Of a DNA stretch of 64,000 nucleotides, positions 54,685 through 64,000 are shown in pieces. The position numbers and the translations under genes were made by a program. The notes under the pieces were generated by a model, which was not told where the DNA came from, did no database searches, and saw only the letters and a list, made by a program, of their open reading frames with translations. This stretch comes from Pyropia yezoensis (Eukaryota; Rhodophyta; Bangiophyceae; Bangiales; Bangiaceae). The stretch's first letter is position 1. Every line of letters starts with the position of its first letter. The DNA is taken from positions 5,968,083-6,032,082 of the forward strand of contig CM020619.1 in assembly GCA_009829735.1 (NCBI GenBank), written 5' to 3'.

Positions 54685-54728
54685 ACAATTGTGGTTGACA
54701 CAATTGTGACAGCTGAACCACAATTGTG
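54685..54728. repeat. Cluster of ACAATTGT palindromes
   Basis: Three palindromes centred on CAATTG within 45 bp: ACAATTGT at 54685-54692, CACAATTGTG at 54699-54708 and at 54719-54728, the last two 20 bp apart. Confidence 0.75.
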
Positions 54729-55254
54729 ACGATTTGGGGTTACACGGTCCGACTCTAAGCCCCACTTCCCCAACCATAACCGGTATTGGGCGTACCTCAC
54801 ATGAGGCGGGGCGTATTCATACAAGGCATGAGGAGAAGACGCGGTATTTCCGACGCGGGCTCCCACGTCGGTGCGTCGTACCCAACCTATAGGACCCCGA
54901 GGTACAAGGGTTCCGGTGAGTTGGGATCGGTATGCCCGACGATACTCTTGATGTGGTACGGTATACAGTCCGTCTAGTTGGTGCGCGTGACCATGCGGCA
55001 GTTACTGCCTTTGAGAGTTTTGCAGCCGATATCGGTTGCGGTTGTTCCGGCTTAGGTGCCGGAGTGACGTAATTCAGACTGAATCGTTTTACCTCCGTGT
55101 CAGCGCGTAGTATGACAGAGTATTGATCTTGGTGGAGGATCTGCTATGGAACCTTTGCGGGTTACATCAGCTTGTTGCCCCGGAACTTCTGGTGGCGTAT
55201 GTATGCCCTGTCGCCTGGTGTAAGGGCCGAGTTGCGTATCTGCAGCCAAGCGTC

Positions 55255-56650
55255 TTAGTTCTTCTCATGCCGAAGCTGTGTTCGGTCCAGAGCGCCTTTA
55301 AGTTTAGGTATCATCCACGACAGCTTGGCCAACCAAGCCAGGTGAATGCGCTCTGCCGGTCTGCCTTTTGGCGTATCGTACCGGGTGCATCTACCCAGAG
55401 GGAGGGTGAGGTTACCCACGCCCAACGGCGTAACCCACTCCAGTGGGGCGATGTTGGTACTTCGGTGTGGCCTGGAATCGTGTGCCAGGGTGAGCACGGA
55501 CAGGAGCCTGTCCCAGGTGTTAGTGTGGTCAGCCACATAACACTGTAGCATCTTGACGACTGTACGGTTAAACCGTTCCACTTGTCCATTAGTTTGCGGG
55601 TGGTAGTCGGGTGTCCGACGTGGTTCGATGCCGAACATACCCATTACCTTTGTGCATAAGTCAGATGTCAGGTTGGCTCCGTTATTGGAAAGAAGCTGGG
55701 CCATGACGCCGTACGCGCTAATCCAGTGGTCAACCACTGCATTCATGATGGTGTATGATGCATCATCGGCGATGGCGACGGCTCTCGCCATCTTGGTGAA
55801 CCGGTCGGATGTAACCCAGATGTACTTGTTCCCCTCTACCGTTCTCGGTAGAGGTCCGAGTATGTCGATGGCGACTTTCTTGTTGGGTCCGTCCGCAGGG
55901 AGCAGTCTCATCATGGTGGCCCGACGATGAAGGCTCATCCTGTTCCGTGCGCACGGATGACATTCGCGGACGAGGTCCGCGACATCGATGGCCATTGCTG
56001 GCCAATAGAAGAACTTCCTTATGGCTGTGAACATTCGTGACTCACCTGGGTGACCGGCTGTTGGATTGTTGTGTTCACGCAGCAAGACTGCCTGTCGTTT
56101 GAAGACCGGAACAAAAATTTGTTCTCGTCCATCAGCGGGAGCCCGCCAATATATGAGGCCGTCCTCGCTCTCCGAGAAGTTACCGGCTGTGCCGGTGAAG
56201 ATTCTGACGGTGCCGCATGCAGTCATCATCTTTGGCTGGTGCGTCGCGGAAGTCCGCGATGCTCAGAGGGGCCTACGCGTCTTGTGTGGTATTGTCAATC
56301 ATAACCTGGGAAGCGTCGCCTACTATGCACACGGGTACGACCGGGATGTCCTCATTGATTGGGTGGGTGTCTCCAATTGGGGTGTCCAGTCGGCACATTG
56401 CATATCCCAAGTGATGGGTTGCATCGGACTTGTAGACAGTGCGGTAGTCGCGCTCGGCCCTCTTAAGTCGCCACCTGGCAGGCCGGCCGTGGCTGTCTGA
56501 ATCCTTGTCGCCAAGGTTCAGCAGCCAGCGGAGTGGTTCGTGGTCCGAACGCACAATAAACCTGGCTCCTTCTAGGTAGGGTCTTTGCAGTTGAACTGCC
56601 TAGATCACTCCGAGGCACTCACGCTCGGTGGTTGGTGCCGGACCGATCCT
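55255..56650 (-). pseudogene. Ty3/gypsy RNase H-integrase fragment, third family
   Basis: Minus-strand remnant, distinct from copies 1 and 2. The RNase H end is seen as TERECLGVI, then TAG in place of Trp (near 56590), then RSDHEPLRWLLN and RPARWRLKRAERDY; these lie in a frame separate from the 324-codon integrase frame 56229-55255. Integrase has H2C2 (HNNPTAGH, then CHPCARNRMS), first Asp in AIDILGPLP, LLSNNGANLTSDL where the family has S-D-x-G, and Glu in YHPQTNGQVERFN. No RT, gag or LTR was found; it is 5'-truncated near 56650. Confidence 0.85.
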
Positions 56651-56659
56651 GGGTCATGC

Positions 56660-58960
56660 CGCGACAATATCGCACGGTGCTCACTCTACGGACGCCTTGG
56701 CCAGAGGACGCTTCATGCCGACATAGAAATTGACACACTCTACTTCACATGCCAATCGTCATGTGTAATGATTGGAGCACGTTAACTCCAGGCCGCATAT
56801 TCTCGGCCAAAATGAGTCCAATTTGTTAACTTCTTTCCATGGCATTTGCAATTAGTTTCCGTGCCAGACGCCCAGTGTGTGGCTGAGAAGCGCTGACGGA
56901 TCGACTGATGCCTCTGACGAAGTCCAATGCTTGGCATAACAGGGAACACAGGCCCATGAAGTTGGCTTTTCACTTGACCAGTCGAGCCAACAGCATTCAT
57001 TCAGTAGACCCGGCAAAAGTGCTAAATTGACGAACGTGTGATAAGTTTGACGCAGCCGCGCTCGGACTTTCCTAGCCGGCGAGTCGGCCGAAGCAGGTGT
57101 CTTGCAAAGATGTGGCACGCAGAGCGTGATGGAACAGCCAAATTGGCGGCCTTCTGATGGGATCGGGCCAGCGGCCAGTCGGTGCTGGCGCAAACTGCAC
57201 AGGGGCGTGGGGACGGCAGAATTGGTCAGCAGGTCAAGTGCCTGAGTCGACATGGCCGGGCCAGTACACGCTTGACTTCGTGTTCCAATGAAATGGCGGC
57301 GTTCTATGACGTGGCCGGTGCAAGGGCAAGCTTTCATGAAAGATTAGATGCCACGAGTTGATTCAATGTGCCATGTGACAACGTTGCGTCAATTGAGGCA
57401 CTTGTTGAGTGGCACTTCCTCTTTCTGCATGTGCGACATTTTTCAGGGATCCGCTGAACACTGACAGACGTCCTAGGAGGGCCCCGATGCTGGCCGACGC
57501 CATCCCGACCGGCCGCACCGAGAAAGGTGTGCGCGGCGCTTGCGGCGGACCTGCGCCCCGCGGGTGGCGGCGGCAAGCGGCGCAAGGTGGTGGCCGCCGA
57601 GGCCGTGGTGGGTAAGGCGGGCGTGGCCGCCAAGTTCATACCCCACTTCCGTGTCTCGTGCGCCCAAGGCGGGGCTTTGGGAGCAGCCATCGATAGGCGG
57701 AACAGACAATTGTTTGGGAACAGCAGCTCAACTGCTGCGACTTGGTCTGGGCGTTTGTTTTGGGGCGGAAGTGTGGAGAGGAGGGGGGGGTTAGTAACGG
57801 GGGGGCCGACGCTGGTTGCATTGCAAAAAGTAGAGCGGCGGCGGCCCCCTGAGAGCACCAGATAGGCAGGTACGGACAGATGGTCGGCCCTGTGGGATCG
57901 CAATGTATGGTAGCTGGCTGCGACATGGTCGGCCAGGTGCCCTTAATCCTCCACCACCCTGGCTATGTTTTCTGGCTCGCATGTGGGCCACTGGCGCCGA
58001 CCCGCTGGTGTTGCTCCCGACGTGGGCTTCCCTGTCACCGACGAAAAAAGATTTTCCAGCTCTGAGCCAACCATCGAAACTGCAGCTCGCCACCGCGTTC
58101 ACCCAATTCTGGCGGCGGGCGGCGGCCGCCGCTGCGTGTTCCAGCACCGCCAGAGGCAGCGGCTCTGCCGCGTCCGCGTGAAAGCGGCGGCACGGCCCCG
58201 TCGTTTGGGGGGGGGCGGCAGCAGTGCACTGCATGTGTGGGGGGGGACGCCAATGGACGCGGCGGCGCGCGGCGGCACGAAGAGAGCCACGGCGGCAGGC
58301 CGGACCCCCCCGCGTCCGCAGCCGTGCCGCCCCACACCCTGCGGGCGGCCGTGGCCGCCACCGCGGTTGATTGCCAGGGGCGGGCGCGCCGGCAGAGGGC
58401 GAGAGAAAATTTTGACCAAAAAGGGGAACAACCCTCGAGGCCGGAAAAACAGTTCAATGTGACCAGTCTGCCTTCGCCTTTTGTCAGCCACAAATTGTGC
58501 CACTCCCGACCCCAGGCCTCGGCTTCCCTCACCGAGTCGGTGGCCACCGCGCCGGACGTTCGCTGCCCGTTGGTCTGCCGCGACAGAGACGGGGAGGCCT
58601 GATGTGCACAGCGGCGGGGTCGTGGACAGCCGCGCGTGGTGTTGCTAGAACCCGGAGTAGTGGCTGCGTCGAGGTACGTTTCGAAGGGTGACGAACCTGC
58701 GCGCTGATAGAAAGGCGTGGAGCTCGATCGAGCTGCGGCTTATTGCGACGACATCCTGTGGGCCTTTATCGGCGCGCTTCAACGCGCCCAAGTCCCCGTT
58801 GACCAAGGACTGACACGCCCGCAGGGCCACATGCTGCTCACGTTTCTCGATGCTGGATTGCCTGCGCTGTGATGTTGGTACTGCAGCCACGTGCAGCTTG
58901 CTGAACAGGGGGACGCGGAGCCCCGAGGTGGGCAGCGACGGGTCCAGCGCAGGCCACAAG
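56660..58960. other. Intergenic, nothing recognised
   Basis: 57480-57860 and 58100-58450 are GC-rich with open but composition-driven frames on both strands; none has a motif I can name. Confidence 0.45.
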
Positions 58961-58967
58961 CCACCAA

Positions 58968-61142
58968 GTGGTGCTGCCGGGTTTCTGGGCAAGGATGCCG
59001 TTGTCACCGTTCATGCGAGGGGTGTCTTCCTTGAGACAGCTTCGAAACGGCAGTGGCTTTTTCATTGACAAGGCGAGCTACATCGAAAGCCTTTTTGATA
59101 TCGGCGCGCACCTGACCCTTCTCTACCCTCCGCGCTTTGGCAAGTCTATGACGCTGTTTGCTGTTGACACTTGGTTCAACCTGCAGACGACAGTAGAGGT
59201 CTTCAACCTGTGATTCCCAGTCAGCGGCTCAGTTGCTGCTCCTTCCGCACGGTCGTTCTACATTCTGCGCTTGGACCTGTCCGTCGACACGTCCGGTGGT
59301 GAACAAGGTATCCATTTTGGTGTTTTCCGGAAGCTCATCTCCTCCCTCACCAAGTTTTGTTTATCCTACGGCATCAGCGTTCTTGCTCCGAGGTCTGTGG
59401 AAGGTGCCTCAGATTACCTGTGGCGCGTGGCTGCGGCCGTCTTGCCCCGCTTCAACAAGCGCATGCTGGTGCTCATTGACGAGTACGACCGCCACTACAA
59501 CCAGGTGCTTCTGGAAGATGGGAACGCGATTGACAGGGCCTTCGGGGGTGTCGAGGACGGCGCGGACAGCGATGGAGACGAGGACAATAAGGACGGCGAG
59601 CGCGGAGAGGGCCGTAAGGGCGGTAAGGGTGGCAAAGGCTGCAAGGCCGGTAAGGGCATCAAGGGCGGCGAGGCCGGCAAGAGCAAGCAGAAGACTCTGG
59701 TTGGGCCGCTGACCAGCCTGTACGAGACGCTTAAGGACATCGCCGGCTGGGACGAGTGGACTCCATTCCGCACCATCACCGCTGGCGTCTCCCCTCTTGC
59801 TTTGGCGGAAGCCTCTGGGTGGAACGTCGCGTCGCTCCTTTCCAAGAACAAGGCGTATGCAGGGATAATGGGCTTCACCGAGCAGGACATATTGGAGGGC
59901 CTGCAGCTGATTGAGCACATCGAACCGGTGGACCGCTCGCACTTCATTGCCCTCTTTCGTCGTTTCTTCAACGGCTACCGCTTTCATCCTGAGGCGGAGT
60001 CCGTGTACAATCCAACGCTGTGCATGTCCCTGTTGTGGAAGTTGAGCGCGGAACCCAACACGTGCTTGATGCTGAAGAACAACCTGGAGCAACACGACTT
60101 GCGCATCCTGGGCATCCTTGACGACCCAAACGTCAGCGCCAGCAGCGCGGTGCTCTTCACTTTGGGCGCCATGGGGGATGGAGCGGCAATGGCCGTGTGG
60201 GACGTCTTCAACAGACGTGATGACACGCACCTGGAGGTTCCGCAAGCGGACCTCTACGCGCCGGTGCGGCTCCGCGACGTTGTGATGCCAGACCGCAGTG
60301 CGATGACCGCGGCGAAAGTGCGCACCAAGTCCTTGCTTATGCTGGTTCATCGCGGCGTCTTGACGTTGTGCCCAGGGTCTCCAGGGCAACTGATGTTGTC
60401 GCTCACCATCCCGAACCTGATCGTGCGCCTGCGGCGAGTCAACGCGCTAATGAACCACCTGCGTGTAGCTGGCACTGACGTTGTGCGTGCTGTTCTCCTC
60501 CACCGGTCGGCAGACGGGCTGCAGCTGATCGTCAACGGCTTCTTGCGGGATCCTGCTATGGGCGCCCGCGTCGTCCTGCACCGGGACTTCTCTGAAGCCA
60601 CCTTCCAAACGGCGCTGGTGCGCTCTCTTGAACAACACGTAAGCTTCCTTCCCGTCCAGGGCGTCCTTGTGGATTCCGACGTCCGGGTTGAGCTGCCGCA
60701 CGGGGCTCCGGGTTTCTGCGACGTTGTCGTGCGCAACGATGGTAATGGGCTTGAGATCGTGCTGGAGCTCAAGTGCATCCGGTTGACTTCCATCGACTAC
60801 CAGGACAATGCCCTGCAGGAGATGGCTGCCTTCGCTCGCGGGAACCAGGATGGCCTCTTCGCCTACTTTGACCAGCTGCGGTTGGAAGCTCTCCTCGCAT
60901 TGAGTATCCTGCCGGCTGACCGACGCTTTTACAGGTACGCTCACACGGTGGAGGACGTCATACAGCGTGCTGCTGGACAAGTCCAAGAGTACGTGGCCGC
61001 ATTGAACAACATGGCTGCATTGGAGACTGGTGGCCAGAGCGCAGCCCAAAGTGGTGTCACCCCCCGCGTTTGTGCCGACGTCGTTGCTCTTGTGGGCACT
61101 CCGGTCGTGGTCCGACAGGTCGTGGCCCCTACATCACTGTAA
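58968..61142 (+). CDS. AAA-ATPase-like / PD-(D/E)XK nuclease-like protein
   Basis: Matches the architecture of the AAA-ATPase_like plus PDDEXK_9 proteins (family knowledge), common in bacteria and scattered in eukaryotes. The N-terminal part has GFFIDKASYIESLF and the P-loop PPRFGKSMTL (about 59065-59160). A TGA at 59211-59213 lies in phase; the frame then runs open for 640 codons. Walker B is MLVLIDEYDRHYN. A Lys/Gly linker (GKGGKGCKAGKGIKGG) sits inside the ATPase region. The helical part has GWDEWTPFRTITAGVSPLALA and GFTEQDI. The C-terminal nuclease-like core has GFCDVVVRN and IVLELKCIRL (Asp and E-x-K) with QMA-like helix QDNALQEMAAFARG. Function in this family is unproven; roles in mobile elements or conflict systems are suspected. 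No nuclease partner or terminal repeats were found. Confidence 0.72.
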
Positions 61143-61144
61143 GA

Positions 61145-61798
61145 AGAACTGCTGGGCGACGTTTTCGTCACCGCAATGTTCGTGACGAGCGCGGTGACGG
61201 TCGGCCTGGGAGTGAGCTGAGGCCTCTGCTGGCGCACCACGGCCATCTTGCTGGCTGTTTTCCCTGTCGTCGGCACAGGGGCCCGCGGACCCCGCCGGAG
61301 GGGGGAAGGAGAGGGCGTAGACTCTCCCGCCCACGGGTTCCGCGCGGCATGAGTACCATCAGCAGCGGCGGCAGCAGCGGCGGCGGCTGCGGCACCGCAT
61401 AACGACGCTGTTCCACCGCGGCGGCTCTTGAAGATACTGGTCGCCTCGGCGGCCTCCGCCGCCATCGTCGCCGCGTGGGCGAGCGACGGCGGCGGCGTCC
61501 CCGCCTCCCCCCCCCCCTCCTCACCCGTCCGCTGCGCCGTCCTTGTCGGCGGCGTGGTGACCCCACCCGGGGGGCACGGCACCGTCAGTGGCGCCTCCCC
61601 CGCTCGCCCTCCCACCACTCTGCTGGCAGATATCGTGGCGACTGGCCGCAGAGACAGATGTGTGTGGGGGGGACGGAGGGGAGGTCGACGCAGCAGCATG
61701 GCGGGAGTGCTGCCGCAGCGGCTGCCAGCCGCCCCAGTGCCGGTGGCGTTGTGCGGGCGGCGGGGTGGGCTGCAGGAACACTAAGCGACGGCTCGCCT
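61145..61798. other. GC-rich spacer, nothing recognised
   Basis: Low-complexity GC-rich DNA with C runs between the ATPase-like gene and the chromovirus fragment. A plus frame runs through it into the fragment, but its translation has no family resemblance. Confidence 0.45.
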
Positions 61799-62824
61799 TT
61801 GGCTCGCAAACGCGATTTCATGGCACGGCTGCGCACCCTGATCCCAGCCGTGGTACAAGCCTTGCGTAAAACGCAACAACGCGACAAGCGCAACTTTGAC
61901 GCCAACCTTGGCCCACGAAACGTCAAGGTCAAGATAGGCGACTACGTCTATACGACCACCCATCATCGAGACAACAAGCTGGCCAGCATAGCCATTGGAC
62001 CATTCGTGGTCGTGGACGCAGATGACTCGACCTTTGTCATTGACATTGACGGGACAGAGAAGAGGGTCAGCAGTGACCACACTACCCCTGCGCCAAGGCC
62101 GGCCTGCTCCCATGACAAAAAACCACACCCATTGCTCGACGGCTTCGATAAGCCCAGGCCAGACCCGAAAATACATGACAAATATGTCATTGAGAAACTC
62201 CTTGCTTATCGCAAGGAAGGTGATTCATATGAATTCAAAGTCCGATGGTATGATTATTACCCAAAGGATGACACGTGGGAACCGGTCGAAAATTTGCCGC
62301 GTTCTATGGTAATTCGGCACCTTCGATCCAAAAAGGTAGAGTTACCTGAATTTACGTGGAAACGTACCCACGTGGCATCTCAACCAGCCACAGTCGCACT
62401 CGCTGACGCGACTCGCCTCAACACCCCATCCCATTGGACCCCGCAGATCCAAGCGGTCCACGTTGACCCATGGGGGGTGGTGCATACAAACGTCCGCTGG
62501 GACAACGCTGAGCGCTCAATCACCGAGCAAGTGCCGGTGCACTACCTCAAAAGTACCCTGCCAACGGCATGTCGCCACTTCGCTTACTCATACTGGGAAC
62601 AGACGGCGACAAACCTGAGCTTAGTACAAAAGTACGGCCCCCTTTACATGGGTGGTGTACCCCACACGTCTATCTTTTGCCCGAAGGGGACACCCGTGCT
62701 CTCTCCTCCCACGCAGAAACTTGACGGCTTGGTCAACGACCTAGAATCCAAATCAAGAGAGGCCCTCCTCCTTGCTCCCCAGTGGGAAGACGCGGGCTGG
62801 TCGTACGGGCGTTGTCGGCCATGA
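61799..62824 (+). pseudogene. Chromovirus pol 3' fragment: integrase C-terminus and chromodomain
   Basis: Plus-strand remnant. It begins in the integrase C-terminal helix (LRKTQQRDKRNFDANLG), continues with VKIGDYVYTTTHHRDN and the GPY/F-like IGPFVVVDADDSTFVID, and has a chromodomain (YVIEKLLAYRKEG, then FKVRWYDYYPKDDTWEP). About 150 further residues follow the chromodomain, an unusual tail for the family. Protease, RT, RNase H and the integrase core are absent upstream. The open frame ends at 62824. It is different enough from copy 2 to be a separate lineage. Confidence 0.8.
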
Positions 62825-64000
62825 CACCAACCACCGACAACAGGTCAAGCGACCAAAGCTACAAAACCGCCCGACACGCGACCGCCGCCTTGGCCACTCT
62901 TGCCTCCTTGGTCGCCTCAGGCCGCGTGTCCGCCCTTGGCGTGCTCGCCGCCTTGGTCGCCGCCGCCCTTAGCGCAAGGGTAATAGCTCTCTCTTTCCAC
63001 TCCTGCGCTCGGTCGGACCCATTTCCTATATTTGTCAACGACACTTATTCCACAACCGGCACCACGCGCGGCCACTCGTCCAAGGCGCATCGGTCGCTTG
63101 GGGGGCACGGCGACTGGCCTCCGGCCGGGCGCGCCGCCCCTCGTTGGAGGCCACAGAGGCTCGCCGCCATAGGTGCTCAAGAGAGGCCCCCAAATTAATC
63201 GTGCGGCCGCTGAGCCGAGGACCAGCGGCCATTTGCGGCCGCACCGGTGCCGATCGTCCGTCACAGAGAGTATAGCTTGGGATAAGCCAGAACGAAAAGC
63301 CCAGATCTCTGCCGGAATCATCACGGACGAGAATGTACTGCAGTGGGACAAAAACACTCCACGTCATCCGAAATGGCGTCGCTTTGCGACAGTATGCTCA
63401 TACCTAAGCGAAACAGACACATGAGGGCAATTAAACACGCTTTTTCTCGCGCGTCGTAGCACGTCCGTTCTACACTTCGAGCAATGTTTCGACTGATTTT
63501 TTTTGGCACAAGCCACGTCAATCCTCCCGCGCTAGATCGGCACGGTAGGTCCGTGCCGACAATTCCAGCACACGCAGTCATGGCTCGACCAATAGGAAGC
63601 GAGAGATTCCTTAAGTCTGGACTGCTGATTTCGGGCCGCCCCGGCGTCGATCACGTCGCCAGCCACGTGGGGCACGTGGCGTCCTTATTGCCGCATTACC
63701 GGGGGCATGGCGTGCACGTGGGGCACGTGGCGGGGCGTTGCGTGCACGTGGCGCGCGTGGCTCGCCGGGTGTGCGAATCCGTGGAACCGCCTCCGTGCTC
63801 AATGCTTGCTTTACAGTGCGTGCATCATGTGCATGTTCTCCGTGCGGTACGCAATATCGGGGTTGATCTGTGTGCGGACAGGGGGAGCTGGGGCGACTCG
63901 GTTTTTTTTTGCGGAAGGGGGCGGCCGGACGGGGCGGGCGAGGTGTGGGCGAGAAGGAGGGGCACGTCGTCTGAGCTGGCCAGAAGCGAGCCACGGTGTA
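62825..64000. other. Right-end region, short repeats
   Basis: No gene supported. It holds a perfect 10-bp inverted repeat GTGCGGCCGC/GCGGCCGCAC at 63201-63210 and 63235-63244 with a nested GGCCGCTG/CAGCGGCC stem, and five CACGTG motifs at 63664-63750. A minus frame at 63611-63994 is only a translation of the repeats. Confidence 0.5.
63664..63750. promoter_or_regulatory. Cluster of five CACGTG (E-box/G-box) motifs
   Basis: CACGTG at 63664, 63673, 63715, 63724 and 63745. Two pairs are 9 bp apart within GTGGGGCACGTGGCG units, so the cluster partly reflects an imperfect tandem repeat. bZIP/bHLH binding is possible; no gene start is linked to it. Confidence 0.5.

Noticed and set aside
63611..63994. 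127-codon Arg/Pro-rich minus-strand frame
   Set aside because: Translation of the CACGTGG-type DNA repeats only.
1..64000. CRISPR arrays, bacterial operons, rRNA genes
   Set aside because: No spaced direct-repeat array, no ribosome-binding-site-led operons and no rRNA-like sequence; introns and transposon types are eukaryotic.

Overview
This window looks like nuclear DNA of a eukaryote with very GC-rich, intron-poor genes. The protein-coding islands are strongly Gly/Ala/Pro-biased and full of long G or C runs, while the intervening DNA is closer to neutral composition and heavily invaded by transposons. Spliceosomal GT-AG introns of about 130-470 bp are visible. A ceruloplasmin-type ferroxidase, an anaphase-promoting-complex (APC1) fragment, chromodomain Ty3/gypsy elements and Mutator, Tc1 and pogo families all say eukaryote. 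A bangiophyte red alga (Porphyra/Pyropia type) is my best guess and a GC-rich green alga the main alternative; this is inference from composition and gene content.

Layout. 1-5174: minus-strand Ty3/gypsy chromovirus (copy 1), cut by the window start, broken by stops and frameshifts, with a Tc1-like transposase (3791-4705) lodged between its LTR-like end and a small zinc-finger frame upstream of gag. 5175-13493: no recognisable gene, a few short repeats. 13494-14828: near-complete Tc1/mariner element with matching ends and TA duplications, transposase dead. 16911-18527: hypothetical intron-free gene (minus). 19800-24647: six-cupredoxin multicopper ferroxidase (plus). 24783-26176: RING-finger protein (minus, convergent with the ferroxidase). 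27195-35047: a 7.85-kb Mutator-like transposon with about 190-bp terminal inverted repeats, a near-matching 9-bp target duplication, a five-exon transposase gene, and a minus-strand N-terminal APC1 fragment as cargo. 35315-36547: possible small coiled-coil protein. 36933-39060: class IV aminotransferase and an alpha/beta hydrolase that overlap head to tail and may be one fused gene. 39438-40275: pogo/Tigger-like transposase remnant.

43300-49117: second copy (copy 2) of the same chromovirus family, with a 1020-residue open pol, a 229-bp MITE in gag and a 1-nt frameshift in the protease. 49118-55254: poorly understood DNA with a plus-strand coding-like block (51511-54338). 55255-56650: minus-strand gypsy RNase H/integrase fragment. 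58968-61142: AAA-ATPase-like plus PD-(D/E)XK nuclease-like protein. 61799-62824: 3' end of another chromovirus (plus). The right end has short GC-rich repeats and a cluster of CACGTG motifs.

How parts work together. The host genes (ferroxidase, RING protein, aminotransferase/hydrolase, hypothetical) form two GC-rich islands and show no shared pathway. The rest is a nested record of transposition: Tc1 in gypsy, MITE in gypsy, pogo beside a hydrolase, and a Mutator element that picked up a host cell-cycle gene fragment. The strongest leads are the Mutator/APC1 element, the apparently permuted copper-ligand order of the ferroxidase, and the zinc-finger frame conserved upstream of gag in two diverged gypsy copies.
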